From: Streptomyces noursei
GTDB lineage: Bacteria > Actinomycetota > Actinomycetes > Streptomycetales > Streptomycetaceae
Assembly: GCF_001646665.1 (NCBI RefSeq)
Contig: NZ_LWBU01000249.1
Location: forward strand, 1-64,000
Direction: 5' to 3'
Length of the DNA stretch: 64,000 nt
Shown: one piece after another, positions 1 to 8,434 of the stretch
Layout: each line of letters opens with the position of its first letter
Position numbering within the stretch: the first letter of the stretch is position 1
Program-made: the position numbers and the translations under genes
Notes under the pieces: generated by a model
The model's database searches: none
What the model saw: only the letters and a program-made list of their open reading frames with translations
What the model was told of the DNA's origin: nothing

Positions 1-89
1 GCGACCGACCCGACCTGGATCTTGCGACTGACACGGCGCTCGGCCAGCTTGGTCGGAACGGACGGGATACCGAGAGAAATCGCGGTCAT
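1..89 (-). CDS. ispG: 4-hydroxy-3-methylbut-2-enyl diphosphate synthase, N-terminal fragment cut by window edge
   Basis: Only the first 29 codons are present, running leftwards off the window. The visible peptide begins MTAISLGIPSVPTKLAERR and continues SRKIQVGSVA, which is the typical actinobacterial IspG (GcpE) N-terminus. IspG is the iron-sulfur enzyme that reduces MEcPP to HMBPP in the MEP isoprenoid pathway. It lies directly downstream of the M50 protease and dxr on the same strand, as in other streptomycetes, so two MEP-pathway genes are clustered here. The catalytic cysteines lie outside the window. Confidence 0.88.
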   Translation of the reverse strand, partial: MTAISLGIPSVPTKLAERRVSRKIQVGSV

Positions 90-167
90 CTGCTGTGCAA
101 CCCCAAGGTGTGGATCGAGGTCCCGAGATCGGCGGGCTCCGCTTCGAGATTACAGCCCCCGGGTGAC

Positions 168-197
168 ACGGCCGGACACCGCGGGGTGTCCGGCCGT
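168..197 (-). terminator. Hairpin terminator between the M50 protease and ispG
   Basis: A perfect 13-bp inverted repeat (ACGGCCGGACACC) surrounds a 4-nt loop, about 25 nt past the stop of the M50 protease gene. No T-run follows, which is usual for Streptomyces. It probably ends or attenuates the dxr-protease transcript before ispG. Confidence 0.7.
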
Positions 198-222
198 CGT
201 CAGTCACACGTACGTACGACGT

Positions 223-1524
223 CTAGGAGATCTTCACCGGGTTGACGATGTCCGCGACCAGCACGAGCAGCGTGAAGCAGATGAAGATCCCCGCCACCAC
301 GTAGGCGACCGGCATCAGCTTGGCGACGTCGAAGGGGCCCGGGTCGGGCCGGCGGAAGACCTTCGCCAGGTTGCGGCGCACCGACTCCCACAGCGCGCCC
401 GCGATGTGTCCGCCGTCGAGGGGCAGCAGGGGCAGCATGTTGAAGAGGAAGAGGGAGAGGTTGAAGCCGGCCAGCAGGGTCAGGAACGTCGCGATGATGT
501 TCTGCGTGGGGATGTCGAGGTTCATCACCTCACCGCTGATCCGGGCGGCGCCGACGACGCCCACCGGGGAGTCGGCCTTGCGCTCGCCGTCGCTGAAGGC
601 GGCGTTCCAGAGGTCCGGGACCTTGGAGGGCAGGGCGACGATGGACTCGGCACCGTTCTCGATCATGTCGCCCATGCGGTCCACGGACTGGCCGAGGCTG
701 AGCGGCAGGATCTCGGTTTTGGCGGCGAAGCCGAGGTAGCCGGCCTGGACGTACTTGTCGGCGATCACCTCGCCGTCGGAGTCCTTCTGGGGGACCTCGT
801 TCTCGATGAGCGTGGGGTGGAGGGTCAGCTCCTTGCCGTCGCGGAGGACGGTGAGGTCGGCGGGGCCGATGGTGTCGCGGATGCGCTGGGAGAGCGTGGC
901 CCAGTCGTCGACCGGCTTGCCGCCGAAGGCGACGATCCTGTCGCCGGGCTTCAGGCCGGCGGCGTGGGCGGGCGACACCGGGTCGCCCTTGGCGCAGGTG
1001 TCGCGTTTCTCGCTCTGCTCGATGACGCACTTCTGCACGCCCGCGACCTCGGTCGTCTGGGTCGCGAAGCCGAACGTCATGGCGACCCCGAGGAAGATCG
1101 CGACGGCGAGGACCAGGTTCATGAACGGTCCGGCGAACATCACGATGACGCGCTTCCACGGCTTGCGCGTGTAGAACAGCCGCGTCTCGTCGCCCGGCTG
1201 GAGCTCCTCGTACGCCGCCGACCGCGCGTCCTCGATCATGCCGCGGAACGGGGAGGTGGAACGGGCCTCTATGCGGCCGTCGTCGCCGGGCGGGAACATG
1301 CCGATCATGCGGATGTAGCCGCCGGCGGGGATGGCCTTGATGCCGTACTCCGTCTCGCCCTTCTTCCGCGACCAGATGGTGGGGCCGAAGCCCACCATGT
1401 ACTGGGGCACGCGGATGCCGAAGAGCTTGGCGGTGGACAGGTGGCCGAGCTCGTGCCAGGCGATGGAGAAGAGCAGCCCCACGCCGAACAGCGCGATGCC
1501 GAGGATCGTCAACAGAATCGTCAT
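223..1524 (-). CDS. M50 family site-2 zinc metalloprotease (RseP-like)
   Basis: The product is a 433-residue integral membrane protease of the site-2/RseP type, which cleaves substrates such as anti-sigma factors inside the membrane. The zinc motif HELGH lies in the first transmembrane helix (about residues 24-28). A central PDZ-like region (about 195-250) carries the [11 protein letters not shown] signature, and the C-terminal motif [12 protein letters not shown] supplies the third metal ligand. The ATG overlaps the stop of dxr in an ATGA arrangement, so translation is probably coupled. Gene order dxr, protease, ispG is conserved in actinomycetes. The substrate cannot be told from the sequence. 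Confidence 0.93.
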   Translation of the reverse strand: MTILLTILGIALFGVGLLFSIAWHELGHLSTAKLFGIRVPQYMVGFGPTIWSRKKGETEYGIKAIPAGGYIRMIGMFPPGDDGRIEARSTSPFRGMIEDARSAAYEELQPGDETRLFYTRKPWKRVIVMFAGPFMNLVLAVAIFLGVAMTFGFATQTTEVAGVQKCVIEQSEKRDTCAKGDPVSPAHAAGLKPGDRIVAFGGKPVDDWATLSQRIRDTIGPADLTVLRDGKELTLHPTLIENEVPQKDSDGEVIADKYVQAGYLGFAAKTEILPLSLGQSVDRMGDMIENGAESIVALPSKVPDLWNAAFSDGERKADSPVGVVGAARISGEVMNLDIPTQNIIATFLTLLAGFNLSLFLFNMLPLLPLDGGHIAGALWESVRRNLAKVFRRPDPGPFDVAKLMPVAYVVAGIFICFTLLVLVADIVNPVKIS

Positions 1525-2771
1525 GCGCGAGCCTCCGCGGTCGCTTTCGCCGTCAGTTCACGGGCCCGGGCGCGTGCCCAGGTCTCCGCCTCCAGGACGT
1601 CCCGCATGGTGAGGGAGGTTCCGTCGGTGGGGGTGCCGTGCTCGGTGACGACCGCCGTGACGGTGTCCATGATGCCGTTGAAGGGGAGCCGGCCGCCGAG
1701 GAAGGCCTCGACGCACTCCTCGTTCGCGGCGTTGAACACGGCCGGGGCGGTGCCGCCGAGCTGTCCGACGTGCCGGGCGAGGCCGACGGACGGGAAGGCC
1801 TCGGTGTCGAGCGGGAAGAACTCCCACGTCGAGGCGGTGGACCAGTCGAAGGCCGGGGCGGCGTCCGGGACGCGTTCGGGCCAGCCGATGCCGATGGCGA
1901 TCGGCCCGCGCATGTCGGGCGGGGTGGCCTGGGCGAGGGTGGACCCGTCGGTGAACTCAACCATCGAGTGGACATACGACTGCGGGTGCACGACCACCTC
2001 AATGCGGTCGAAGGGAATGTCGTAGAGCAGGTGCGCCTCGATGACTTCCAGGCCCTTGTTGACGAGCGTCGCGCTGTTGACCGTGATCACCGGCCCCATG
2101 GCCCAGGTGGGGTGCGCGAGGGCGTCCTCGCGGGTGACGTGGGCCAGCTCCTCCCGCGTACGGCCGCGGAAGGGTCCGCCGGAGGCGGTGACGACGAGCT
2201 TTCGGACGTCTGCGCGGGTTCCGGCGGCCAGCGCCTGGAAGAGCGCGGCGTGCTCGGAGTCGACCGGGATGATCTGGCCCGGCTTGGCGACGGCCTTCAC
2301 CAGCGGGCCGCCGACGATCAGCGACTCCTTGTTGGCGAGGGCGAGGGTCCGGCCGGCTTCGAGGGCGGCGAGGGTCGGCGCGAGCCCGATGGAGCCGGTG
2401 ATGCCGTTGAGCACGGTGTGGCAGTCGGAGGCCGCGACCTGGGTGGCGGCGTCCGGTCCGGCGAGGATCTCGGGCAGCGGCTCGGAGCCGTACCTCTCCT
2501 TCAGCGCCTCCCGCAGCTCGGGCACCGCCTCCTCGCGCGCCACGGCCACCGTACGCACCCGGAGCCGGTGCGCCTGCTCGGCGAGGAGCCCGGCCCGGCC
2601 GCCGGCGGCGGAGAGGGCGGTGACGCGGAACCGGTCGGGGTTGCGCAGCACCAGGTCGATGGCCTGGGTGCCGATGGACCCGGTGGAGCCGAGGACGACG
2701 ACGTCCCGGCGGCCTTCGGCCGGATCGAAGGCGATGTGCGGGTCTGCGAGGGGGGCTGGGCTGTCGCTCAT
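1521..2771 (-). CDS. dxr: 1-deoxy-D-xylulose 5-phosphate reductoisomerase
   Basis: This 416-residue enzyme converts DXP to MEP with NADPH, the committed step of the MEP isoprenoid pathway. The NADPH loop GSTGSIGTQ sits near residues 28-36. Further signatures are [26 protein letters not shown] and HPTWAMG with the [12 protein letters not shown](V)NKGLE block, and the C-terminal [13 protein letters not shown] chose the ATG giving MSDSPAPL; a second ATG three codons upstream gives MGGMSDSP. The frame stays open upstream, but that extension is Arg/Pro-rich and unlike the family. The stop overlaps the start of the M50 protease by 4 nt. Confidence 0.96.
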   Translation of the reverse strand: MSDSPAPLADPHIAFDPAEGRRDVVVLGSTGSIGTQAIDLVLRNPDRFRVTALSAAGGRAGLLAEQAHRLRVRTVAVAREEAVPELREALKERYGSEPLPEILAGPDAATQVAASDCHTVLNGITGSIGLAPTLAALEAGRTLALANKESLIVGGPLVKAVAKPGQIIPVDSEHAALFQALAAGTRADVRKLVVTASGGPFRGRTREELAHVTREDALAHPTWAMGPVITVNSATLVNKGLEVIEAHLLYDIPFDRIEVVVHPQSYVHSMVEFTDGSTLAQATPPDMRGPIAIGIGWPERVPDAAPAFDWSTASTWEFFPLDTEAFPSVGLARHVGQLGGTAPAVFNAANEECVEAFLGGRLPFNGIMDTVTAVVTEHGTPTDGTSLTMRDVLEAETWARARARELTAKATAEARA

Positions 2772-2931
2772 GCCCCCCATTCTTGCCGCATCCGGGCCGT
2801 GCCCCGACCCGGCATCCCCCGCCCGAGCCTGTTCTCCGGCCCTGCCACCGCCGCGGGGCGAGGAGCGTCTTCCCGCGACGGACGGTTCCGCCCGCGTCAC
2901 AGCGGGGTGCCCGGCGCCGCGCGAGGGCAGC

Positions 2932-3342
2932 TCAGTCGGGCAGCGCGACGGTGAGGTCCACCTCGACCAGCTGCCCGGCGAAGCCCAGCTGCGCCACCCC
3001 CAGAAGCGTACTGGCGGACGTGAAGGCCGGCCCGAGGGCGGAAGCGGTGAGCCGGTGCCAGGCAAGGCCCAGGTCGTCCCTGTCGTCGCTGCGCACGTAG
3101 ATCACCGAACGCACCACGTGCCGCGGCTGTGCGTTCACCGCCGCAAGGGCGGCCAGGGCGTTCACGACGACCTGATCGACCTGCGCCTCGAGGGAGTCCG
3201 GGCCGACGAGGGAGCCGCCCTGGTCGAGGGGGCACTGCCCCGCCAGATGGGCCGTTCGGCCGGTCTCCACCACGGTGATGTGGTGGTAGCCCGGCGTCTC
3301 GTGCAACTGCTCGGGGTTGATGCGGCTGATCCTCGCTGTCAT
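2932..3342 (-). CDS. RidA/YjgF/UK114 family protein
   Basis: This 136-residue protein has the RidA trimer-family layout: an N-terminal NPEQL..TPGYHH segment, the central [10 protein letters not shown] block and the later R-x-V-x-Y-V-R segment (VVRSVIYVR). Canonical RidA enzymes hydrolyse reactive enamine/imine intermediates released by PLP enzymes. The catalytic arginine expected in the V-x-V-R or V-I-Y-V-R region is visible near residue 90. Start [12 protein letters not shown] was preferred over an upstream in-frame start that adds 12 Arg/Gly-rich residues. It lies between aroA-like and dxr on the same strand but with gaps, so it is probably its own unit. The exact substrate is unknown. Confidence 0.85.
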   Translation of the reverse strand: MTARISRINPEQLHETPGYHHITVVETGRTAHLAGQCPLDQGGSLVGPDSLEAQVDQVVVNALAALAAVNAQPRHVVRSVIYVRSDDRDDLGLAWHRLTASALGPAFTSASTLLGVAQLGFAGQLVEVDLTVALPD

Positions 3343-3420
3343 GCCGCGAGTCTGACCGGTCCGCCCCCCGGCACGCACCCGAATTCGCCCTGCCGCGCGA
3401 CCGTCCGGCGGGGCGCCGGG

Positions 3421-4662
3421 TCAGGGAGCGAGCCGAGCCGGGGAGGTGAACCTCTCCCAGTGGGCGTGGAAGTCCGGGAAGGTCTTGCGTACGCAGCCGG
3501 GGTCGTCGAAGGAGATGCCGGGGGTGCGCAGGCCGGTGACGGCGAACGACATGACGATGCGGTGGTCGCCGTACGTGGTGATGCCGGCGGCGCGGGGCGT
3601 GCCGGGCAGGATCTCGATCCGGTCGGGGCCGGTGGTGACGGTGATGCCGAGGCGGCGGAGGTTCTCGGCGCACGCCTCCAGCCGGTCGCATTCCTTGACC
3701 CGGGTGTTGGCGACGTCCTCGATGCGGACCGGGCCGTCGGCGTAGGGGGCGAGGGCGGCGAGGGTCGGCATGGTGTCGGAGATGTCCCGCATGTTGACGG
3801 TGAGGCCCCGGAGGCGGCCGGTGCCGCGCACGGTGGTGCTGTGGGCGTCGGTCCGGACGTCGGCGCCCATCCGGCGCAGGACCTCGACGAAGGCCAGGTC
3901 GCCCTGGAGGGCGCCGGTGCCGAGGCCCTCGACGGTGACCTCGCGGCCGGTGAGGGCGGCGGCGGCGAAGAAGTAGCTGGCGGTGGAGGCGTCGGGCTCC
4001 ACGGCGTAGGTGGTGGCCCGGTAGCCGGTGGGCGGGACGGTGAAGACGTCGCCGTCGCGGGTGGGCGCGGCGCCGAAGGCACGCATCATCGCGAGCGTGA
4101 TCTCGACGTACGGCTCCGAGACCAGGTCCGTGACGGTGATCGTCAGGCCCTCGGCGGTGAGCGGGCCGAGCATCAGCAGGGCGGTGAGGTACTGGGACGA
4201 CTGGCCCGCGTCCAGGGTGACGGCGCCGCCCTTGATGCCGGCGGCGGCGATCCGCAGCGGGTGGTGGCCCTCGGCCTCCTCGTGGCGGAGGTCGACGCCG
4301 AGGGCGCGCAGGGCCCCGGTGAGCGGGGCGAGGGGGCGGCGGCGCATCTGGGCGGAGGCGTCGAACCGGAAGTCGCCGTGCCCGGCGGCGGCGAGCGTGG
4401 GCAGGAAGCGGGCGGTGGTGGCGCCGTCGCGGCAGTGGACGTCGGCGGTGGCGGCGGCGGGCCCGGCGGGGCGGCCCTGGACGCGCCACTCGCCGGGGGC
4501 GCGCTCGACCTCGTACCCGAGGGCGGTGAGGCCCTCGGCGAACCCCTCGGTGTCGTCGGAGGCCAGGGGCCGGACGAGCGTGGAGGTGCCCTCGGCCGCG
4601 GCGGCGAGGAACAGGGCGCGGGCGGTGACGGACTTGGAGCCGGGGATGTCGATGACGGTCAC
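3421..4662 (-). CDS. aroA: EPSP synthase paralogue (3-phosphoshikimate 1-carboxyvinyltransferase family)
   Basis: This 413-residue protein belongs to the family that joins shikimate-3-phosphate and PEP in aromatic amino-acid synthesis. Key residues align with E. coli AroA: K10 (PGSKS), R15, R109 (equivalent to R124), the SSQYLTALL block, DISDTMPT carrying the catalytic Asp, KECDRLE, GDHR and CVRKTFPD. The glyphosate-site loop is altered: E. coli N94-A95-G96-T97-A98-M99-R100-P101 reads D79-G80-A81-T82-T83-A84-R85-F86. A81 therefore replaces the Gly whose change to Ala gives glyphosate insensitivity. It is divergent from an IclR regulator rather than in an aro operon, suggesting a second, regulated copy; a housekeeping aroA would be elsewhere. 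Confidence 0.9.
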   Translation of the reverse strand: MTVIDIPGSKSVTARALFLAAAAEGTSTLVRPLASDDTEGFAEGLTALGYEVERAPGEWRVQGRPAGPAAATADVHCRDGATTARFLPTLAAAGHGDFRFDASAQMRRRPLAPLTGALRALGVDLRHEEAEGHHPLRIAAAGIKGGAVTLDAGQSSQYLTALLMLGPLTAEGLTITVTDLVSEPYVEITLAMMRAFGAAPTRDGDVFTVPPTGYRATTYAVEPDASTASYFFAAAALTGREVTVEGLGTGALQGDLAFVEVLRRMGADVRTDAHSTTVRGTGRLRGLTVNMRDISDTMPTLAALAPYADGPVRIEDVANTRVKECDRLEACAENLRRLGITVTTGPDRIEILPGTPRAAGITTYGDHRIVMSFAVTGLRTPGISFDDPGCVRKTFPDFHAHWERFTSPARLAP

Positions 4663-4929
4663 GGGGCCATCCTGCCGTCCGGGGCGCGCCGGGCGCCGGG
4701 CGTCTCAGGTGGTGGTCGCCCCCCGGGGGGCGGGGGCTCCGGGGGCGGGCTCCCGGGGCTGCCGCGTGCGCGGGGCGCGCGGGGGTGTGCGCGGGTGTGT
4801 GCGGGGCGACACGTCACAACGGTTTCGCCCGGCGCGGTGGTCCGGGGAACATGGTGCGCGGAATCAAGGGCCGGGGCCGCGCGGTTCGTTCGGGGGACGC
4901 GGCCGGGTCCCGACATCCGGGGGGATGCG
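4663..4929. promoter_or_regulatory. Divergent aroA-like / iclR promoter region
   Basis: This 267-bp gap must hold promoters for both divergent genes. It is exceptionally G/C-rich and contains a perfect 16-bp palindrome, CGCCCCCCGGGGGGCG, at 4717-4732. It also has runs of GTGTGCGCGGG-type sequence around 4785-4800. No clear -10/-35 pair or IclR-type palindrome like the one at 5622-5638 was seen. Confidence 0.4.
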
Positions 4930-5604
4930 ATGGACACAGCCGTACGCGCGCGGACGACGGGCGGCGGGCGCGGGGTGCTGGAGGGGGCGTTCGCGCTGCT
5001 GGAAGCCCTGCGCCGGCACGGTGAGGAGGCGGGGGTGACGGAACTGGCGGTCGCGTGCGGGGTGCCGAAGAGCACCGCGCACCGGCTGCTGGAGCAGCTG
5101 GTGGCGCTCCAGGCCGTGGAGCGCCGTGGTCTGCGCTACCGGCTGGGCCCGCAGCTCTACCGGCTGGGTCAGGCCTGGCAGCCGCATCCGGGGCTGCGGG
5201 CCGCGGGGCGGCTGCCGCTGCACCGGCTGCGGGCCGCCACCGGGGGCAGTGTGGTGCTGGCGGTGCTGCGCGAGGAGCGGGCCCTGACGGTGTGTTCGGT
5301 GCCCGGCCGGGTGGAGCCGCTGGTGGCGGTGCGGGACGGCGAGGCGTTCTCGCTGGACACGGCGGTGGGCAAGGCGCTGCGGGGCCCGGTGCGCGGGGGT
5401 GCCGTGCTGGACCGGGAGGACGTGGTGGCGGGGGTGTGCTGCGCCGCGCTGCCGGTGCGGTCGCCGGCGGGGGCCGTGGTGGGGGCGGTGGCGGCGATGG
5501 TCGGCGCCGGTCAGCGGCTGGAGGTGGTGGCGGGCCGGGTCGCCGAGGCGGCCTGCGCGGTCACCCGTGCGCTGGCCCGGTCGGAGGTCGAGGTGGGTCC
5601 GTGA
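4930..5604 (+). CDS. IclR family transcriptional regulator
   Basis: This 224-residue regulator has an N-terminal winged helix-turn-helix (about residues 15-75: GVLEGAFALLEALRRH, GVTELAVACGVPKSTAHRLLEQL) typical of IclR proteins. A shortened ligand-binding domain follows (SVVLAVLRE..ALTVCSVPGR..LDTAVGKALR). At 224 residues it is somewhat shorter than the usual ~250. The ATG follows a GGGGGGATGCG Shine-Dalgarno-like stretch. It is divergent from the EPSP-synthase paralogue and upstream of a secreted-protein gene. A palindrome just behind its stop (5622-5638) looks like an IclR operator. The effector is unknown. Confidence 0.88.
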   Translation: MDTAVRARTTGGGRGVLEGAFALLEALRRHGEEAGVTELAVACGVPKSTAHRLLEQLVALQAVERRGLRYRLGPQLYRLGQAWQPHPGLRAAGRLPLHRLRAATGGSVVLAVLREERALTVCSVPGRVEPLVAVRDGEAFSLDTAVGKALRGPVRGGAVLDREDVVAGVCCAALPVRSPAGAVVGAVAAMVGAGQRLEVVAGRVAEAACAVTRALARSEVEVGP

Positions 5605-5621
5605 GGGCGTGGCCGGGCCGT

Positions 5622-5638
5622 GTTCCGCTGAGTGGAAC
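5622..5638. promoter_or_regulatory. IclR-type operator candidate
   Basis: A 17-bp palindrome, GTTCCGCTGAGTGGAAC, is symmetric about the central G with one mismatched pair. It has the GTTCC...GGAAC arms common for IclR-family sites. It lies 18 bp after the iclR stop and about 115 bp before the secreted-protein start, so it most likely serves that downstream promoter. Confidence 0.5.
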
Positions 5639-5752
5639 GCGCGTAGATGCGGTGGGCCGACGGCGGGCAGGGTGGTGGTGTGCCGAAGGGACGGCACGGG
5701 CCCCGGGGGGATCGTCACGGGGCCGCCACCACACCGTTCACAGGGGGAAATC

Positions 5753-6214
5753 ATGCGTGGAATCGCTCGGGTGGCCGCGGCCGCCCTGGTCTCGCTCGCC
5801 GGCGTCGCCGGGTTCGCCGGCAGCGCCCAGGCCGAGCCGATCGACTACGTCCGCATCGAGCTGCTGGAGCTGACCTGCCACCAGCAGAGCGAGGGCGATC
5901 ACGACGAGGCGTACCTGAAGGTCACCGACGCCAACGGCAACCCTGTGAAGGTGTGGCCGGGAAGCCTCAAGTACCAGACGATGGGCCCGGGTTACGTACG
6001 GTCGATGACGGACGGGAACGGCAACGCGGCGCTCGTCCTCGGCAAGCAGCAGGCGCGCACCATGACGCTGTGGGACGACGACACGACGAGCAGCGACGAC
6101 AAGCTGGGCGCGACGCTCGTCACCGGCAGCGAGGCGGGCGCCGAGGTGCAGTACCGCTCGCTGGAGGGGTCCGGCGGCGTCTACACGATCGCCTACCGGG
6201 TGATCGACATCTGA
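5753..6214 (+). CDS. Small secreted protein of unknown function
   Basis: The product is 153 residues with a classical signal peptide: MRGIARVAAAALVSLAG followed by VAGFAGSAQA and a likely cleavage after AQA (about residue 27). The mature part is acidic and beta-rich by eye, with an ELLELTCHQQSEGDHDEAYLK segment and a possible metal-coordinating run WDDDTTSSDD. The ATG is preceded by AGGGGGAAATC, a good ribosome binding site. I recognise no domain. It follows the iclR gene on the same strand with a candidate IclR operator between them, so its expression may be controlled by that regulator. Confidence 0.75.
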   Translation: MRGIARVAAAALVSLAGVAGFAGSAQAEPIDYVRIELLELTCHQQSEGDHDEAYLKVTDANGNPVKVWPGSLKYQTMGPGYVRSMTDGNGNAALVLGKQQARTMTLWDDDTTSSDDKLGATLVTGSEAGAEVQYRSLEGSGGVYTIAYRVIDI

Positions 6215-6269
6215 CGGTCGGGGTGCCCGTCTCCGACGGTCGGGTGCCCGACGGTCCGGGGCGCCGCGG

Positions 6270-6303
6270 GTGCCCGTCCCGCCGTGGGTGGCGGGACGGG
6301 CAC
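6270..6303. terminator. Bidirectional terminator hairpin
   Basis: A perfect 14-bp inverted repeat (GTGCCCGTCCCGCC) with a 6-nt loop lies between the convergent ends of the secreted-protein gene and the acyl-CoA dehydrogenase gene. It probably terminates both. Confidence 0.8.
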
Positions 6304-6336
6304 CGGGCGTCCGGGCGTCGGCGCGTCCGGGGAGCG

Positions 6337-8274
6337 TCAGCGGATGGGGCGGTGGACGTTCTCCCTGGCCGACGGGCCGGGGGTGGCGTCGGCGATCCAG
6401 GGGCCGTCGCCGCTGGGGTCGATGATGCCGTCCTCCAGCCAGGTGTACGTGCCGGACAGGACGCCCTTGACCACCTTGTGGTCGAGGTCGTCGGTGTTGG
6501 TCCACAGCCGCCCGAACAGCTCCTCCACGCGGATGCGCGACTGGCGGCAGAAGACGTCCGCCAGCTGGTACGCCTCCCGGCCGTGGTCGCCGGTGGAGCG
6601 CAGCAGCTCCGCGCGCACGCAGGCGGCGCTCATCGCGAACAGTTCGGCGCCGATGTCGACGATCCGGCCGAGGAAGCCCTGCTTGGTCTCCATGCGGCCC
6701 TGCCAGCGGGACATGGCGTAGAAGGTGGAGCGGGCCAGCTTGCGGGAAGTGCGCTCGACGTAGCGGAGGTGGGTGGAGAGGTCGGCGTGTCCCGTGGGGT
6801 GGAAGCTTCCGTACGCGCCGGGCAGCCGGCCCGGTCCGGCGACGAGCTTGGGCAGCCAGCGGGCGTAGAACACGCCGGCCTGGGCGCCGGCCTTCGCCTT
6901 GTCGCCGAGGGACTTGTCGGGGTCGATGATGTCGCCCGCGACCGCGAGGTGGGCGTCGACGGCCTCGCGCGCGATCAGCAGATGCATGATCTCGGTGGAG
7001 CCCTCGAAGATGCGGTTGATCCGCAGGTCGCGCAGGAGCTGTTCGGCGGGGACGCCCCGTTCGCCGCGGGCGGCGAGGGACTCGGCGGTCTCGTAGCCGC
7101 GGCCGCCGCGGATCTGGACGAGCTCGTCGGCGATGAGCCAGGCCATCTCGGAGCCGTAGAGCTTGGCGAGGGCGGCTTCGATGCGGATGTCGTTGCGGTC
7201 CTCGTCGGCCATCTGGCTGGAGAGGTCGACGACGGCTTCGAGGGCGAAGGTGGTGGCGGCGATGAAGGAGATCTTGGCGCCCACGGCTTCGTGGTGGGCG
7301 ACGGGCTTGCCCCACTGCTCGCGCACGGAGGTCCATTCGCGGGCGATCTTCAGACACCACTTGCCGGCGCCCACGCACATGGCGGGCAGGGAGAGGCGCC
7401 CGGTGTTGAGGGTGGTCAGCGCGATCTTGAGGCCGGCGCCCTCGGGGCCGATGCGGTTGGCGGCGGGGACACGGACCCGGTGGAAGCGGGTGACGCCGTT
7501 CTCCAGGCCGCGCAGGCCCATGAAGGCGTTGCGGTTCTCCACGGTGACGCCGTCCGAGCCGGCCTCGACGATGAAGGCGGTGATGCCTCCCTTGTGGCCC
7601 TCCGACTTCGGTACGCGGGCCATGACGACCATCAGGTCGGCGACGACGCCGTTGGTGGTCCACAGCTTGACGCCGTCGATGACGTACTCGTCGCCGTCGG
7701 GTACGGCGGTGGTGGCGAGGCGGGCCGGGTCGGAGCCGACGTCGGGCTCGGTGAGCAGGAAGGCGGAGATGTCCGTGCGGGCGAGGCGCGGGAGGTAGGT
7801 CTCCTTCTGTTCGGGGGTGCCGAACTGTTTGAGCGGCTGCGGTAGCCCGATCGACTGATGGGCGGAGAGCAGGGCGCCGACGGCGGGGCTGACCGAGCCG
7901 ACCAGGGCGAGGGCCTTGTTGTAGTACACCTGGGTGAGGCCGAGGCCGCCGTACTTGGTGTCGATCTTCATCCCGAGGGCGCCCAGCTCCTTGAGGCCGT
8001 CGATGACGGCGTCGGGGATGCGGGCCTCGCGCTCGATCAGGGCGCCGTCGATCTTCGTCTCGCAGAAGTCCCGCAGCTTGGCCAGGAACTCCTCGCCCCG
8101 CTGCGCCTGTTCCGTGGCGGGCATCGGGTGCGGGTGGATCAGGTCGAGCCGGAAGCGGCCGAGGAACAGTTCCTTGGCGAAACTGGGCTTGCGCCAGTCC
8201 TGTTCGCGGGCGGCCTCGGCGACCTGGCGGGCTTCACGCTCGGTGACTTTGGGCTGGTGCTGGGGGCCGGACAT
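6337..8274 (-). CDS. Acyl-CoA dehydrogenase family protein
   Basis: This 645-residue flavoenzyme should introduce the alpha-beta double bond in an acyl-CoA. The N-terminal helical domain (about 60-190) leads into the FAD-binding middle domain with LLTEPDVGSDPARLATTA and KLWTTNGVVADL. The C-terminal helical domain contains the family motif IFEGSTEIMHLLIAREAV, which carries the usual Glu position. The extra C-terminal ~200 residues make it longer than the common ~390-residue enzymes and resemble the very-long-chain/FadE type. It stands alone between two terminator hairpins, so it is probably monocistronic. Chain-length preference is not evident. Confidence 0.9.
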   Translation of the reverse strand: MSGPQHQPKVTEREARQVAEAAREQDWRKPSFAKELFLGRFRLDLIHPHPMPATEQAQRGEEFLAKLRDFCETKIDGALIEREARIPDAVIDGLKELGALGMKIDTKYGGLGLTQVYYNKALALVGSVSPAVGALLSAHQSIGLPQPLKQFGTPEQKETYLPRLARTDISAFLLTEPDVGSDPARLATTAVPDGDEYVIDGVKLWTTNGVVADLMVVMARVPKSEGHKGGITAFIVEAGSDGVTVENRNAFMGLRGLENGVTRFHRVRVPAANRIGPEGAGLKIALTTLNTGRLSLPAMCVGAGKWCLKIAREWTSVREQWGKPVAHHEAVGAKISFIAATTFALEAVVDLSSQMADEDRNDIRIEAALAKLYGSEMAWLIADELVQIRGGRGYETAESLAARGERGVPAEQLLRDLRINRIFEGSTEIMHLLIAREAVDAHLAVAGDIIDPDKSLGDKAKAGAQAGVFYARWLPKLVAGPGRLPGAYGSFHPTGHADLSTHLRYVERTSRKLARSTFYAMSRWQGRMETKQGFLGRIVDIGAELFAMSAACVRAELLRSTGDHGREAYQLADVFCRQSRIRVEELFGRLWTNTDDLDHKVVKGVLSGTYTWLEDGIIDPSGDGPWIADATPGPSARENVHRPIR

Positions 8275-8370
8275 GCAGGGCTCACCTCGCCGCGTTCGGG
8301 GGCGGCCGGCCGGTGGTCCTACCGACCGGTGCTACTCGACCGTATTACCCGATAACGGCGGGTACGAAAA

Positions 8371-8407
8371 GGCGGCCCGAACCCCCGCACAGTGGGTTCG
8401 GGCCGCC
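8371..8407 (-). terminator. Terminator of the aldehyde dehydrogenase gene
   Basis: A perfect 14-bp inverted repeat (GGCGGCCCGAACCC) with a 9-nt loop lies 28 bp past the stop of the minus-strand aldehyde dehydrogenase gene and upstream of the acyl-CoA dehydrogenase promoter. Confidence 0.8.
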
Positions 8408-8434
8408 GGTCTGGGCCGTACGAGTGGCGTGGCC

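Noticed and set aside
4717-4732. Perfect CGCCCCCCGGGGGGCG palindrome as a terminator
   Set aside because: It lies between two divergent gene starts, has no loop and no T-run. It is recorded only as part of the promoter region.
2041-5604. Very long open frame on the plus strand crossing dxr, ridA-like, aroA-like and iclR
   Set aside because: It is open only because GC-rich genes seldom have stops on the antisense strand. Its first 960 codons are antisense or frame-shifted to clear genes. Only the last 224 codons (IclR) are real.
5647-7845. Long plus-strand frame over the acyl-CoA dehydrogenase gene
   Set aside because: The peptide is Gly/Ala/Val/Glu-rich low-complexity, typical of antisense reading, and the minus strand holds a full-length enzyme.
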